The translations under genes and the position numbers were made by a program. Shown here piece after piece: positions 1 through 11,677 of a stretch of DNA of 64,000 nucleotides. Positions within the stretch are counted from its first letter, which is position 1. Every line of letters begins with the position of its first letter. The stretch is from Colletes latitarsis (Eukaryota; Arthropoda; Insecta; Hymenoptera; Colletidae). The notes below the pieces were generated by a model that was given only the letters and a program-made list of their open reading frames with translations, was not told the origin of the DNA and searched no databases. The stretch is taken from the NCBI RefSeq assembly GCF_051014445.1, contig NC_135147.1:23695979-23759978 (forward strand), read 5' to 3'.

Positions 1-3000
1 CTGACGATGAACGACGGTATCGAGTATCGAGCAACCGTGTCGCGACACTGACGAGATGATCGATTGCTGAACAGCCGGGGCTCGAGGGAGTCGCGGGGGA
101 CCTCGCGTTGACAGGTTGAATAAAAAACGTTGTGGGTGGTCTCTTTTATGTGGGTCAGTGTGCTACGGATCGTTGGATCGCGGCGAATCTGGATCGAAAA
201 CTCCGCGATCTCATCCACGTTACGATTTCCAACATTTTCCTTGTCACTGCGCACTGTTAATGCCAGGGCGTTTAAACAAATGATCGAGTTTGACTATTTT
301 ACCGAAAATTAAACGCGAGCACCGAGCCCGAATCGAATACCATTAAATCAGTTACAATGCGCCGTAGCCATCGATCTTTCTGTATCATAACAGCGAGCCG
401 TCCGATGTTCGCTATTATTTAGAATATCTCACGGGCGCGAAACAATAATTTTAGTCCGGCTCATTAACATTGCGCTAGCTAATAATAGGATACGCCCGAT
501 AACAAAACGCGACGATAATTCATTCGCTGGTCAAACGATAACAAATCTCTGCCCCTCTCCATCCCCGTTCGCAGAAGCCTCCCAGCACTCACCCGGAATT
601 CCCACGATAAATCCAAACAAATAACCTAAACAATTTGGCGCAATAGCGAAAAGAGCACGTAACGGTATCGCCATAAGGGCGCTCGAGAGTACGCATACGT
701 GATAGGTCGAGGGTCGGGATCGAGTGGTTCTCGTTTTCGATCCTTCGTTTCTTAAGGGATACGAGAGAACCCCCGAAGAAAGCCTCGACGACGCCTGGTG
801 GCGTGGTTCGTCTGCTACCCTCTCGACGAAGAGACCGAGTCAAAAAGAGAGAGCCAGGGGTGGAGATCGTGGAGCACGTTTTCGTTGCACGGGGGTTTCT
901 GCGGGAACGTGGCGCGGCATGCGGCCCACGTTTCCCTTATTTATCGTTTCCCGATGCTTATGTTTTACTAGACCGGGCCGTGCCGCGGTACACGATAAGG
1001 CTGGCAAGGGTGGAATCACTGAGAGAACCAATAACGTGATGTATTATACATAATGCATGGCCCATCCCGCCTGGTCGCAGGGCTTCCTACCTGTGTAGAC
1101 GCGAACAACCACCCCCGCTTTACCACGGCGGTAACAAGCCGGAGGACTCGAGAAAAAGGCTGGATGGATGCTCGATAATGGATCCTAGCGAGTGATAAAT
1201 TCGATTTCGGTACCCACCGCCTCCTCCCTGGACGAGGAACTGACCCAGCAGTCCACAATGTCCTCGTCTGTTCCTCGTCATCGTTAATTGATCCCGCGTG
1301 AAAAAACGCGAGAAAAGAAGCGGGGATCTTGCGAGGGACATCGACGTAAATCAAGTTGAAACGATCCTTTAAGGATACAACTATTTTTTTTATTCGAACG
1401 ATACCCCCGTGTCAGACTTTAAGTGAAATATGAAATTGCAATAACCTAGCCGATCGTCCTATAAAGAATGTTTATAGAACCGAAAACACGGCGAGTTTAA
1501 TTGCGAGAATAATTCACGCGATCTCGCGGCATCCGCTAAAAATTCGATAACCGACATAAAAATTGACAAATCGATAAAGAAATGTCCGGCGGCTCGAGTA
1601 TCGCGATACCGTGGTGTCCCCGTCGATCGACGTTTTTCGTAAATTATAAATCAGAATTCACGGTTCAATCAATTTTCATTTATCCGTTTGCATACGAGCG
1701 GCGCGTTACCCGGAGCGAATCATGCTCGAAATTGACGCGTCATGAATCATCGATGGATTTATATCGATCGCTATACGCGATACCCTTTAAAAAATTCACC
1801 GCCAACGTGGCCCAAATTCGACCGTAAAATCTCCCGCGATTTTCGACGATTAAACCCAGGCTACCATAATAATTTATGCGAAGCGTTTACGACGAGCGCG
1901 GGAGGGATCGACCGGCCGTTCTCGCGAAAAAATCAGCCACCGGAAGTGGCGGCGTTGGCCGAGCAGCGCGGCGAAATAGCTTTGCATTCGAAATACTTTA
2001 ATATAGGAGAGCGCATAACTCAAAACCGTTCCCTAAATCATGGCCTCGCCTCGCCTCGAGGCGGTGGATGTTTCAATTTCCTTGAGGCGCAATCTGATGG
2101 TCCCTATACCAACTGCCGGGAAACAGGGAAAGAGGAAACAGGACGGGAAAGAGGAAAGAAAAATCGCGGGGTTAATTTCTGTTCACTGACGGACTCACTT
2201 CGCGTACTACGTTACTTTGTGCTGTCTACTGAAACGTACCACGCCCAATGCAAAGTTTATAGAATTCCGTATTTTAACGGAGTTTCAACCTCCAATGGTT
2301 TCGAGACAAACGAAATATCGCTAGGTTTTCCACGCTCCGTGAACTCGCGCCAGTTGCCACCAATTATACGTAAACAAATGTCATTAATTACCGCCAAAAA
2401 TGAAGCTACGCGTTTTTTCCAGCGGGTAAAGAGACCAGGTCAAGCAAATACGGTGGCACGGTCGTTATCACCGAGGCAGGCAAGTTTCATTTGCGTTATT
2501 TATTCGAAGCGAGGCGGGTCGCGCGCGCGAGCTCAGTCGCTGTGTAATTATGGTGGGTGATGGGGCCAACAGGGGCGGGGTGAAACAGAAACAAAAAGAG
2601 TTCAACGCTGGAAACGAGGGAGAGCCGGGGGCCTTCCATTAGCGCACCCTTGATTACTTTTTCTCATCTCGGCATCTAAATAAATAAAATATCGGACTCG
2701 CGCCTCGGTCGGACGTCGCGGCGACGCGGTGACGGCGACATCGCGACGGCCAGATAAGAGATAATGGAGAACGGAAGAAAATGACTTTATTTAATTACGG
2801 CCCGTTCCTCCCGCGTCGCCCCCGCGAAACAGACGCACGTCCGTCGTCCGTATCTTTCCATTATTACCGTCGAATTTTGACGATCTCGCCTCAGCCTCGG
2901 CAAGAAACACCACGGAAATATGTATGAGCCGCGCGGATGCCTGCCACGAGCAGACACCCGGTGGCTAAGAAACGTCGTAAATATGGATCAGACTTCTGAT

Positions 3001-3984
3001 TAGCACGTGAAGAAGTCTGTATATTGATGCCGTTTAACTCTTGCTTCGCGAACGTGTCACGTAACATCTGTATCGCGACTAACAGCCTCGTACAGAATTA
3101 AGTTCGCTACTTTCAGGCGCCATGTTTTAGCGAAAATTTGATTACAAGAATCATGTCGCTTGCGTCGTGTCATTAAACATTCTTTAAATATTTATTCGCA
3201 AGTTTAGCGAACGAAAGACGTTCTCAAGAAGGTGTTCCATCGATCGCGAGTTTAATTAGTCCGAAAAATGATCCGCGATCACGCTCCCTAGACGGGAGCA
3301 ATTTTTTGCACGTAACACATGAATCATCGAGGCCTCTATTGGCCATCCCGTAATGGCCGGGCGCGATTTCGTCGATCGGTATGCAAAGTAGCGCGATCCT
3401 ACGGCCGTAAATCACAAGCGTGACCATACGATTCAGCATTCTTTCGTTCTGCCCCCTGGTCCGCCCTTTCCCGCCTTCCCTCCGTCCACCCTCGCCCCCA
3501 TCAACCCCCATTATCACGCCTGGCAAAAATAAGGCGGCCAGAGCCTTTTCCTCTGCCCGGTTTTAACGAGGCCCGGGCGATCAGTGTAGACTCTTAAACA
3601 CCCCGATTAGCTAGCTGTCACGAGCAGCCCACCCTCGTCCCCACCTCATTCTTTTCTTTAATTCGTTTTTTTTTATCGGGCCAGAGGTAATTAGGGTGGC
3701 ATCCCTGCAGTCGTTGCGCCCTCGGAACGTCGTCGGGATCCCCGCTACGACTCCGTCCTCCTCTTTCTTCTACGCGATCCGCGTTCCTCTTCGTCCCGGT
3801 ATACAAACCCCTCCAGGCCACCCCCCGAGGCAAGTTTCGCGTTTTAATGAGATTTAAGACTCTGTTGCTAGCTAAATTTTCATAAGGTCCCGCGGGAACG
3901 GCCGACGTTTTTCCTTCGTCGCTCTTCATTTCGTCCAGCGAGTCGGCATTTGCGCCCTCCTTTCGAGGATTCACGGAATTTTAA
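1..3984. other. CpG-rich noncoding stretch
   Basis: No exon or RNA gene could be recognised on either strand here. The DNA is dense in CG, TCGA and CGCG and poor in stop codons, so several frames stay open. The longest, about 272 codons at 1742-2560 on the plus strand, gives a low-complexity-free but domainless translation with no supporting splice sites or neighbours and was not accepted as a gene. The segment around 2640-2800 has TAAATAAATAAAAT, GATAA and TTTAATTA words that could bind regulators, but this is composition only. Probably intergenic or intronic. Confidence 0.5.
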
Positions 3985-4180
3985 TACTCACGACCAGAAT
4001 ATCGTAGGCGTTAAGTTTCACGACCCAGATGATATTGCGTCCAGTTTCACAACCTCCATAAGTATCAAATATCACAGTTCCACCATGTTTCACCATGGAC
4101 TGCCGTAGGTGTCGAGTTACCGGGACTCGGATGTCACCCGTATCACGTTTCACAACTCGTATCGATTTTCGCGACCCGAA
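3985..4180. repeat. Degenerate ~30-bp minisatellite
   Basis: The word CACGACC or CACAACC recurs at about 3989, 4019 and 4048 (spacing 30 and 29), each inside a GTTTCAC-type context, and GTTTCAC returns at about 4087 and 4147. Between them the units are diverged (AGAATATCGT, AGATGATATTG). On the minus strand the units read as repeated GTYGTGAAAC, which also gives a repetitive Val-Val-Lys-like translation in overlapping minus-strand frames. This is best explained as a decayed minisatellite rather than protein repeats. Confidence 0.5.
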
Positions 4181-5261
4181 TATAGTTTCCATCGAGCTCA
4201 ACAACGATCGCGTACGACCTGTCAACACCGGGATCCAGAAGTCTACTAAACTCTAATCCCCGTTTCATCGTCGCTGCTAGGTATCGCGAGCCACTTTGCT
4301 TACGGTAAACAAAACAAAAAGAAAATCCACGGAAAGACTCTGGGGCAATTCGAAGCGCGTTCGCCGGCTGATCGAGAGCCAATCCAAAATCAGAAAGACA
4401 GGATTACGAGGGCTGGTGGAACAGCGGTAAGTGGCGCGGATACCTAGCGTCTGCTCCATGCTAATGCACGGAAAGAGCTTTTCGCCGTACGCTAAGGAGA
4501 CCGAACGAGCCCCGGAATGGATGAAGGAAAGGCGAAAGGCAGATTAGGTACGGCGTTGGCATTAGCAAGAAACGGTGCCGTCCAGGGGAATTCGTCTCGT
4601 GGCTTAACAACCAGGAGACTTAAAGCAACCAAGCCGCGGCAACACAGTCTCTGTCTTTCACTCTCTCCCTTTCCTGCTGTCGGTCTTCCTCGTCGGTTGT
4701 TTGCCGAAACACAGGAGCCCGTGACAATCGGCTGCAAATGCATCTCCCTCTCTGTCTCCACCCCGTCCCTCTCGGCGGCGTTCGGCTCGATGCATCGGCG
4801 ATGTGTCACGCCGGATTACAGGAGGACGAAGCTCTGCACGACTGCTTCGAGAACCGCAGCATTACTCCCGGGGCTCCCGCGACCGGGCCGCGTGTTTATC
4901 CCAGAAAATCTCCCGATGAAAATGTCACGCCGCCGGAGACGCGGCTAAGTGGCTCCGCTATGCTTTAATGTCCATTAGGAAAATTAAGGGACGAAGATTC
5001 GACGCGTGTGTCGCGCTTAATTGCGCCGACCGCGGTCGGGGAACTCCGGATCCGCTGCGATATTAACGACCCGATGCATTTGGTGCTCGACGGGAACTCG
5101 ACTAATATTAATAATAATAGTTTACCGTGCCGGTAATACCGTTAGAGTTGTACGTGTAATGCCGTACAGAAAAATAAGTCGATAAAAAGCACAGCGATGA
5201 TTCGTAAAATGAACGCCGCTCCAGGTGTGTTTGTTTTACGTACGGCGGAGCTCACACTTAC
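4181..5261. other. Noncoding, nothing recognised
   Basis: CpG-rich DNA with overlapping open frames on both strands (for example 4517-4948 plus and 4492-4809 minus), which cover the same bases and show no domain. Around 5100-5135 there is a short AT-rich patch with ATTAATAATAATAG. No RNA gene or repeat was seen. Confidence 0.5.
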
Positions 5262-5352
5262 TCGAATTTTTTTCTCGAAAGTGGGTAGGATTTTGAGGAT
5301 ATGTCTATTCACCAAAAATGATTGTAATTGACACCAGGGTGTTTATATACGA
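5262..5352 (+). mobile_element. Fragment of TATACAGGGTG-family element
   Basis: This stretch matches the interior of the element at the right end of the window, near 63713-63780. Shared words are GAATTTTTTTCTCGAAA, GGATATGTCTATTCACC versus GGTATGTCTATTCACC, and AAAAATGATTGTAATTGAC. It then runs into CAGGGTGTTTATATA, which resembles the family's terminal sequence. No second terminus was found, so it is a truncated relic. The similarity is seen directly; family membership follows from the shared internal sequence. Confidence 0.65.
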
Positions 5353-7260
5353 TGATATCATTGAACCTCAGAGTGGAATGAGAAGAATAGTATATTCCTA
5401 ATGTTACGTTGCGGAATAATCTCCATCGGAGGTTGAAAGTGCGTTATAATAAAAAAAAAAAAACTGAACCGTGTTATATTATGAACGCGTTTCTGTATCC
5501 CGGAGTTGTATACGCACAGTGGGAAGGAAAAGTTTGGTTTTTCTGCACAAAATACGTCGAAGGCTGTCCGACGTACGATGAAATTACATTCTGGAACGGC
5601 GTAGCTATTTTCGGCTCGCAGCCGCCGCCGTTCTGCCCCCGTATCGCCGTTAACCTATCCCAAGAACGTAGCGCGGCAGCAACGTGAAACAATGCTCATC
5701 GATAGCCGATATCGAATCCGAAATGGAACAGGGCAGCGGCAGCAGGCAGCAGCCAGAGCTTGCACCGCGCTATCGGAATTTACTGCGTCGAATTTCACGG
5801 TGCACCGGTTGCCGGAATCGTCGGGGAAAGCTTTCCTTGGCTCTGGCGTCTCTCCGCCATACCCCGCCGCAACCCCCGCGTTGTCACGCCCAGCCACCCT
5901 CCGGGCGTCGCGTATTCCTTTTTCGCAGGAAGAGTTTCGCGGGGGCGACAGTTTAAAGTGCAAAGCAGAACCATGGGCGCTGTACATTAGCATTCCGCAG
6001 CTGCGACGACGTTTTTCACCGGGACAAAAAGGAAAGACACCGCTCGTCCGCGACGATCAGACTCGCGGAACCGTCGCGGCAAAAGGGGGATGAACGGGTT
6101 CGAGCGTCGCGACCCCGCGAGCAACCCCTGGAATTCAACGCAGCCCCGATTCCCCGCGTTCTTCTCTGAGCCGTTGCTTTTTTCGTATCTTCGCCGCCGG
6201 GGATTTATTCGGACCCGGGAATCTGCTCCCGGAGCGTAACCGTCGCGATCCGTCAACCGGGGGAGGATTATGACCACGGGGGGTGGAGGAACTATCGGAA
6301 GTTCGAGCGACGAACTGTTGCGCGGGTCCTTGGAAGGGTTGGGGAGCCTGCGATGGCATCGTGGAAGTTTCAAAGTCTCGGAATCGACCTCCCGAATCTC
6401 TGGTTGCAAACTTATAAAAAGTGACCGCGTAAAAATTCGAACGCCAGTCTCGGGGTGACGCGCGAAGGAAGACGGGTCCGACTTAAAATTCGAACTTGAG
6501 CGACGATCCGGCGACCGTGGGACCTCCGTTTCCCCGGGCGTCATACGTACACCGTCGGCCTCAAGAATCGGAATCGCGTACCGCAAACAATACACGTTGT
6601 AGGCAAGCCGTGTCCATGCATAATTCAAATAGTCGCACAGCCGTCCGTGGAACCGCGGAACCGAGCGAATTTTCCCTTCCGTTTCTGCCTCCGTTCCTAG
6701 TAAATACGTAATCAGACCGCGCTATCATCCCGGTTGCCTCCCGGTTCCACCCTCCGGCCCTTCAACCCCCTCTCGAGCCGCGGTCCTGCACGCCAGCAAC
6801 CCGTCGTGTTTCTCGTTTCAGCTCGTCCCGTTGCGCCACGGGAACACGGACTCCATCGTCGTAGACGCGGTTTCATCCCGTCGACCCGCACCCCCTCGCA
6901 ACCCCCAACCGCCGCGCGAAAGGCGCGCTTATACCGATACGGGGGTTTACACAACGACGCCCATAAAACACGTATGAGATCTTCTGTACCGCATTGCGAC
7001 ACTTTGACGCCACACGGCCCGGGATACCAACGAGTGGCGTTTTGCACCGGTCCCACCTGCTGTTTCCTCCCCCGGAATGCGAACGTTTCTGGACGAACGA
7101 CCTCCACGACGCTTTCCCGTCGGCATCCAAAGTGCCTTCGACTACGAATTTAACCCCTCGAGTGAAAGCGAATGACTCGCGCAAACTCGACTCGAAATAT
7201 TTAAATTGCTCGAACACCACGTTTGGTAATCGATCGGGGGATTTAATGAAAATTTATCCA
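5353..7260. other. CpG-rich noncoding block
   Basis: Overlapping open frames lie on both strands (for example 5692-6093 plus, 5987-6628 minus, 6734-7153 plus and 6712-7107 minus). They shadow one another, are arginine-, proline- and serine-rich as expected from CpG-rich DNA, and show no domain. An A-run of 13 lies at 5451-5463. The possible promoter at 6413 is listed separately. Confidence 0.5.
6413..6450 (+). promoter_or_regulatory. Candidate TATA/initiator promoter
   Basis: TATAAAAAG begins at 6413 and a CCAGTCT initiator-like word puts a possible start site at about 6446, 33 bases downstream, which is the usual spacing in insect TATA promoters. The next ATG is near 6616, giving a leader of about 170 bases without ATG, but it opens a frame of only 31 codons. 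A pairing of this kind is expected about once by chance in a window this size, so it is only a candidate. Confidence 0.2.
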
Positions 7261-9080
7261 TGCTAGGAAATAAATCGCGAGACAAGAGGTTAACGAGACG
7301 GAGGAGTGTGCATCGTGGTTGATTTTGGGGATGGTCAACCCTGTGATTACAATATTTATAGCACTTCGAGTAGTCTGAGGAAAAATTGCAATTTAACGAG
7401 TTCAACGACCTCGAAAATATTTTTTGATGGCACGATTTTTGTATTCTCCACAAAGATAGAACTCCAATATATAATAGACTAGAATCAAACAAATTAGAAG
7501 CGAAGTATCAAGTTAGTAGACGTCACATAAATCACAGTCACCGTGATTGGAAACAAAGTTAATCGTGTTAAACGATGTACTTCTTCTAGAACGATAATTA
7601 CAACGTTATGACATTACCTTTCGACCAAATTTCACGATACGACATTGTAATCATAAAGTCAAATCTCTGGGAAGATGGAACGGATACAAAGAAATCTAGA
7701 CTATTCTATATTCAGGTTCCCATCCGTTTCTTTATCCTCGTTTTCACTATTGTGTTAATTTTTGGCAATTAGACGAATACTGATCTTCTACGCTACAGGC
7801 GCAAGCGCCAGAAATAACTTATACAAAATATAACACGTTAATCTGTACAATTAGTGAGATAGACATCTTTTTCGAGAGTTATGTATGTGCATTGCTAATT
7901 CGTTTAGACGCAACTTTCTCATTAGAATAAACAAACGAATGTTTCAGGAAGGCAGCTCCTTCTATGTTCTTGATACGCGATAGCATCAAAATGTAAGAAG
8001 ATCTTGCGTTATGAATGAATCCTTTATTCAAACGATGTTTTGTTCCGCTTCCTTGAAACTCTCTTCGTGTACATAATATTTACACATTAAGAGGAGGGAA
8101 ATTATACGCTTAAGCAAGGGAATCATAATAAACTATATTGTAAAGATAATGACGAAAGTGAATAAAAAAAGAACAGTCAGTGAATTCTAGATAAATGCGA
8201 AATTTAAAGACATCTACTTAGGGAAACAAACTGCATTCTTGTTACGAACGATTGTTAAGAAAAAGATCTTATTGTATGTTTGTGTACACGTCTGAAATAT
8301 TAATATACTGAGTCTTACTAGTCAGTTTATAAGTTGAAGAGCACGAGTTCCATTCTATTTCCTACAGATTCATGTATGTACTTCCAGCAAAGACGTCGAA
8401 TAATAAATAACAATAATAATTCGTTTATAACAGACGTTATAATTATAAATCCTGATCCGGACCATGTATCTTCTCAGAAATTCAATAAAATAACACCAGG
8501 TGGTCAAGTGGGATTACTTTGAAGTGCAAATGCCGACGTAATTCCATATCGCCATCGATCAACTTCCCACGCCTAAGAACACGATGTATGTTACGATCAA
8601 CGAGATCGAAAAATACCGTTCTTCAGCGAACGATATGTCCAAACATTAGATCTATTTTCATAAATACTTCTGGTAACTTTGCAATTTTAATTACTACCTG
8701 GTTGAACGTACAAACAACCAAGAAGGGTCGAAGAATATTCTATACATTAATTTCTACCTCGGAAACATGTTTTGTAAAGATATTTCTTCATTAGGCCGCC
8801 TAATGCACTTGTAGCTCGAAGAACTTATCCTTTGTTTGAATTATTAATTAATTCATGGAAATATAAATAACCAAGATAAAATGGAATTTATAACGTAGAG
8901 CGTTAAAGAAAATATTCCTCTTCAGGATACATTTTTTCTAAAGAAGTTTTCTTTTAGAAACTCTTAATAAGCCTGCGGATTCAGTGGCTTATCGGTTGGT
9001 TGAAGTATTAATACTTTCGCGAACGTATAATTTCTCTCCAGAGAGGTAAAAATAAATTTCCGTGCGACGAATGGTTAAAA
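7261..9080. other. A+T-rich noncoding island
   Basis: The composition changes abruptly from CpG-rich to A+T-rich, with very few CG words. Frames at 8334-8522 and 8519-8794 are short and domainless. No terminal inverted repeats or RNA gene were recognised. It may be old, decayed transposon sequence or a low-GC spacer, but nothing in it proves either. Confidence 0.55.
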
Positions 9081-10522
9081 AGAAAAAAAATTAACACGTT
9101 CTCCGACGATTGTATCGACTTCGTGGTCGCGAAGTTAAATTCTCCATTGCGATAACTTCGCGAATCGTGTCGGTTGGATGTACGGGAACAGACATTCCAC
9201 GCGATGTTCGAACAATTTCGTTTCAAGTCCTCGTTAGCGGCGGACTTCTCCGCTTCCTTCTGCTGTCGTTACCGGCGCGCTTGATCGTTTGAGGGATCGA
9301 CGAACACCGCGAGAGATCTGCGCGCCGCGGCTACCGGATCCATAATTCCTGGTCTCGCATCGGGACGTTTATCCGGTCCGCCGGTTTCGATGCAGAGGTA
9401 TTAAAGTGCCGGTAGGTGGTCTCCTGGCACCGGGAGGATAAAAATGTAGACGGTCTTCGGGGTTATTGGCAAACGTATATCGGAATGAGCGGACGACCGT
9501 GGATGTACGAGCTTGGTCCGTCGATGCGCCTACCGAAGGAATCCCGCGAAAGATTTCGATCTGAGAATGTTGCATATTCGAAACTACCACAAGTCGATGA
9601 ACGATTGTGAATTTCATTAAAAATTTTTACAGAGAAAACTACGTGGGATTAGGTAGAGCATAGTATTGCTGTATCAAAGAGGACCTTTAAGGGGTGATTC
9701 TCGTGTAACAGGTAAACAAATCATTTTCTGTTTTATTTTTGCTAGAAAAAAATTATATAAAAGTCATGTGTTACACGGGAGCCCCCCTTAATTACGTAAG
9801 TCGTCAGTGAGTAACAGCGAAACAAACAGTGAAGCGCGGCGTCGAAGTAAACCGAGGGAATAAAGATGGTCGCCGCCCCCGCGGGCTTATCATCGGGGGT
9901 TAATGGTACGAGCGGCTCTCGTATTTCACGAGCACCTTTCGTGGCGCGCCGGGAAGGCTCCAGAAGGAAGGTTATCCCCGGCGTATATATGCGCCTCGAG
10001 TATCTGGACTTATGATGGAAACAATTTAGAGGCTTTGGCCGGGAGGCAGACGTGTGCGACCGAGTCCGTGCATGTAGCCCCCGGCCGTGGATGAAGCCCC
10101 GGGGCGCGACCGTGCGGCCGCAGGGACGAACACGACGCCGTGTGTGCCGCACGGTGGAGGGAGTTAAGCCGCAATAAGTCGAGGGATGAGCGGGAGATGT
10201 GGCCGAATCGTAGCTCGCATACTGATACCGTTTCCCGTGGATGCCGCTGCGAGAGAGAAACGGATATCCAGGAGACCCTTTCGCCGCCCCGCCCCAAACC
10301 CTCCTAACGTTCCGCGGTCAGAATTTTCAAGTAATTTCAGACCTGGCCATCCCGAGTGTCAACGGCCCGGTTGTTCCCCGGTTCAAGTGGAATCCTCTCT
10401 TTCGCGGAGGCGACGAGTAATATGCGCTGAAAGCGACCGCCTCGTACCTGCACAGAACCACGATACGCCGCCCCTAAATCCTCCCTGAACGTTTCGCAAG
10501 AATCGCCGTTTCGTTAAAAAGA
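9081..10522. other. Noncoding; isolated TATATAAAAG
   Basis: CpG-rich again. A strong TATA-like word, TATATAAAAG, lies at 9754-9763, but no initiator sits 28-33 bases downstream; the nearest good one, GTCAGTG, is about 51 bases away, so no promoter is called. Open frames at 9742-10152 (minus) and 10186-10488 (plus) have no recognisable domain. Confidence 0.45.
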
Positions 10523-10942
10523 GCTACCAAACGATTGCAACGTCTCCTTGGGGGAGCTACTATTACACCCCTTCCATTTAATGTGAATTTTAATTTTTCA
10601 ACTTCTGTCCATTAGTTTCTTGACCACACACTTATAATATCCAGTTAGTGCTCATTCTTCAAGCTACGAAACGATTGCAACGTCCCTTTAGGGGGTTATG
10701 AAGCTTCTATTACACCCCATTTAATGTGAATTTTAATTTTTCAGCTTCTGTCCTTTAGTTTCTTGACCACGCATATAAACACTTATAATATTGAGTTAGT
10801 GCTCATTCTTCAAGCTACGAAACGATTGCAACGTCTCTTTGGGGGGGCTACGAAGCTTCTATTACACCCCATTTAATATAAATCTTAATTTTCCGAGTTT
10901 CTGTCCTTTAGTTTCTTGACCATATAATATTGAGTTAGTGCT
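10523..10942 (+). repeat. Three-copy tandem repeat, 140-151 bp unit
   Basis: Copies begin at 10523, 10663 and 10814 with GCTACCAAACGATTGCAACG or GCTACGAAACGATTGCAACG and continue through shared blocks: a G-run, TTCTATTACACCCCATTTAAT, a long TTTTAATTTT segment, CTGTCC(A/T)TTAGTTTCTTGACCA, and ATA(T)-GTTAGTGCTC. The first unit lacks a short GAAGCTT insert and the second has an extra GCATATAAA near its end, which explains the 140 versus 151 spacing. The third copy is cut short before CATTCTTCAA. Identity is high, so the array is fairly young. Confidence 0.92.
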
Positions 10943-11535
10943 CGAGCCATAGTCCGGACAAAGTTGCTAGGGGTTAAAAACAAGATCTATGAGAAATATC
11001 GAATAATTTCTGAGAGGAGCAACGACAATTTGCACGGTGTTTATGTGGTATTCTTCGAGGACACGTTATCCCCCATCGCAGGAAGAGAACCGAAGGAGAA
11101 AGACGTCGGTTTTGCCGCTTCCCGCGGCGCTCTCGCCTTGGACTTTTCGAGTGGTGGAAGGGCGTCACGGCGAGTGAAGACGGACGTCGCGACGCTACCA
11201 TAAATCCTGAGCTTACCCGCCGACGGTGAGCGTCCTTCTCCACGGAGCTCTCTTCTGCTTCTCCCGTTCCTCCTATTTCTCCTCCTCGTCACTCCGACGA
11301 CGACTGCCGCCTCTGTCTGCCGGTTTTCCTCGGCCACGACCAAACTACGACCGGCAACTCTCTCTGCTCGTCGCGGGAGGTTAACTCCTGGCCGGTCGGA
11401 AAGTTCGACCTCGCTGTCCGGGACTTTACGGGGCTGCGTTCGGACGTCGATCTTGCCAACTTGCTAGTCGTCGAGATCCTTTTTCCCCACCCAGCATTGC
11501 TTTGGGCCCCCATGAAAAAATTTCAACGACCCTAA
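10943..11535. other. Noncoding, nothing recognised
   Basis: Overlapping open frames on both strands around 10964-11513 are domainless. The plus strand from 11240 to 11340 is pyrimidine-rich with CTCCTC and GACGACGACTG words. No splice or promoter signal stood out. Confidence 0.45.
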
Positions 11536-11677
11536 TTAACCCCTTGACGTACAATTTAATGTAATTTTTCAAACGTATACTACTTAATTTTGTTTAAATT
11601 TGTTCGTGCAAGGAATGGTCACGAAAACGAGTAGACTTCAGACGTGACGGACACGTTAATGTATGTCAAAGGGTTAA
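11536..11677 (+). mobile_element. piggyBac-like MITE, 142 bp
   Basis: The element starts TTAA-CCCCTTGACGTACA and ends TGTATGTCAAAGGG-TTAA, so the ends are inverted repeats of about 14 bases with two or three mismatches and are flanked by TTAA on both sides. TTAA duplications followed by CCC are the hallmark of piggyBac-superfamily transposons. It is far too short to encode a transposase, so it would have been moved in trans. Superfamily assignment rests on the ends only. Confidence 0.7.

Noticed and set aside
1742..2560. 272-codon plus-strand ORF, the longest in the window
   Set aside because: No domain, no signal peptide, no splice or promoter support and composition expected from stop-poor CpG-rich DNA.
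5987..6628. 213-codon minus-strand ORF
   Set aside because: Overlaps several open frames on both strands; arginine/proline/serine-rich with no family resemblance.
9754..9810. TATATAAAAG as a promoter
   Set aside because: No initiator at 28-33 bases; the closest lies about 51 bases away.
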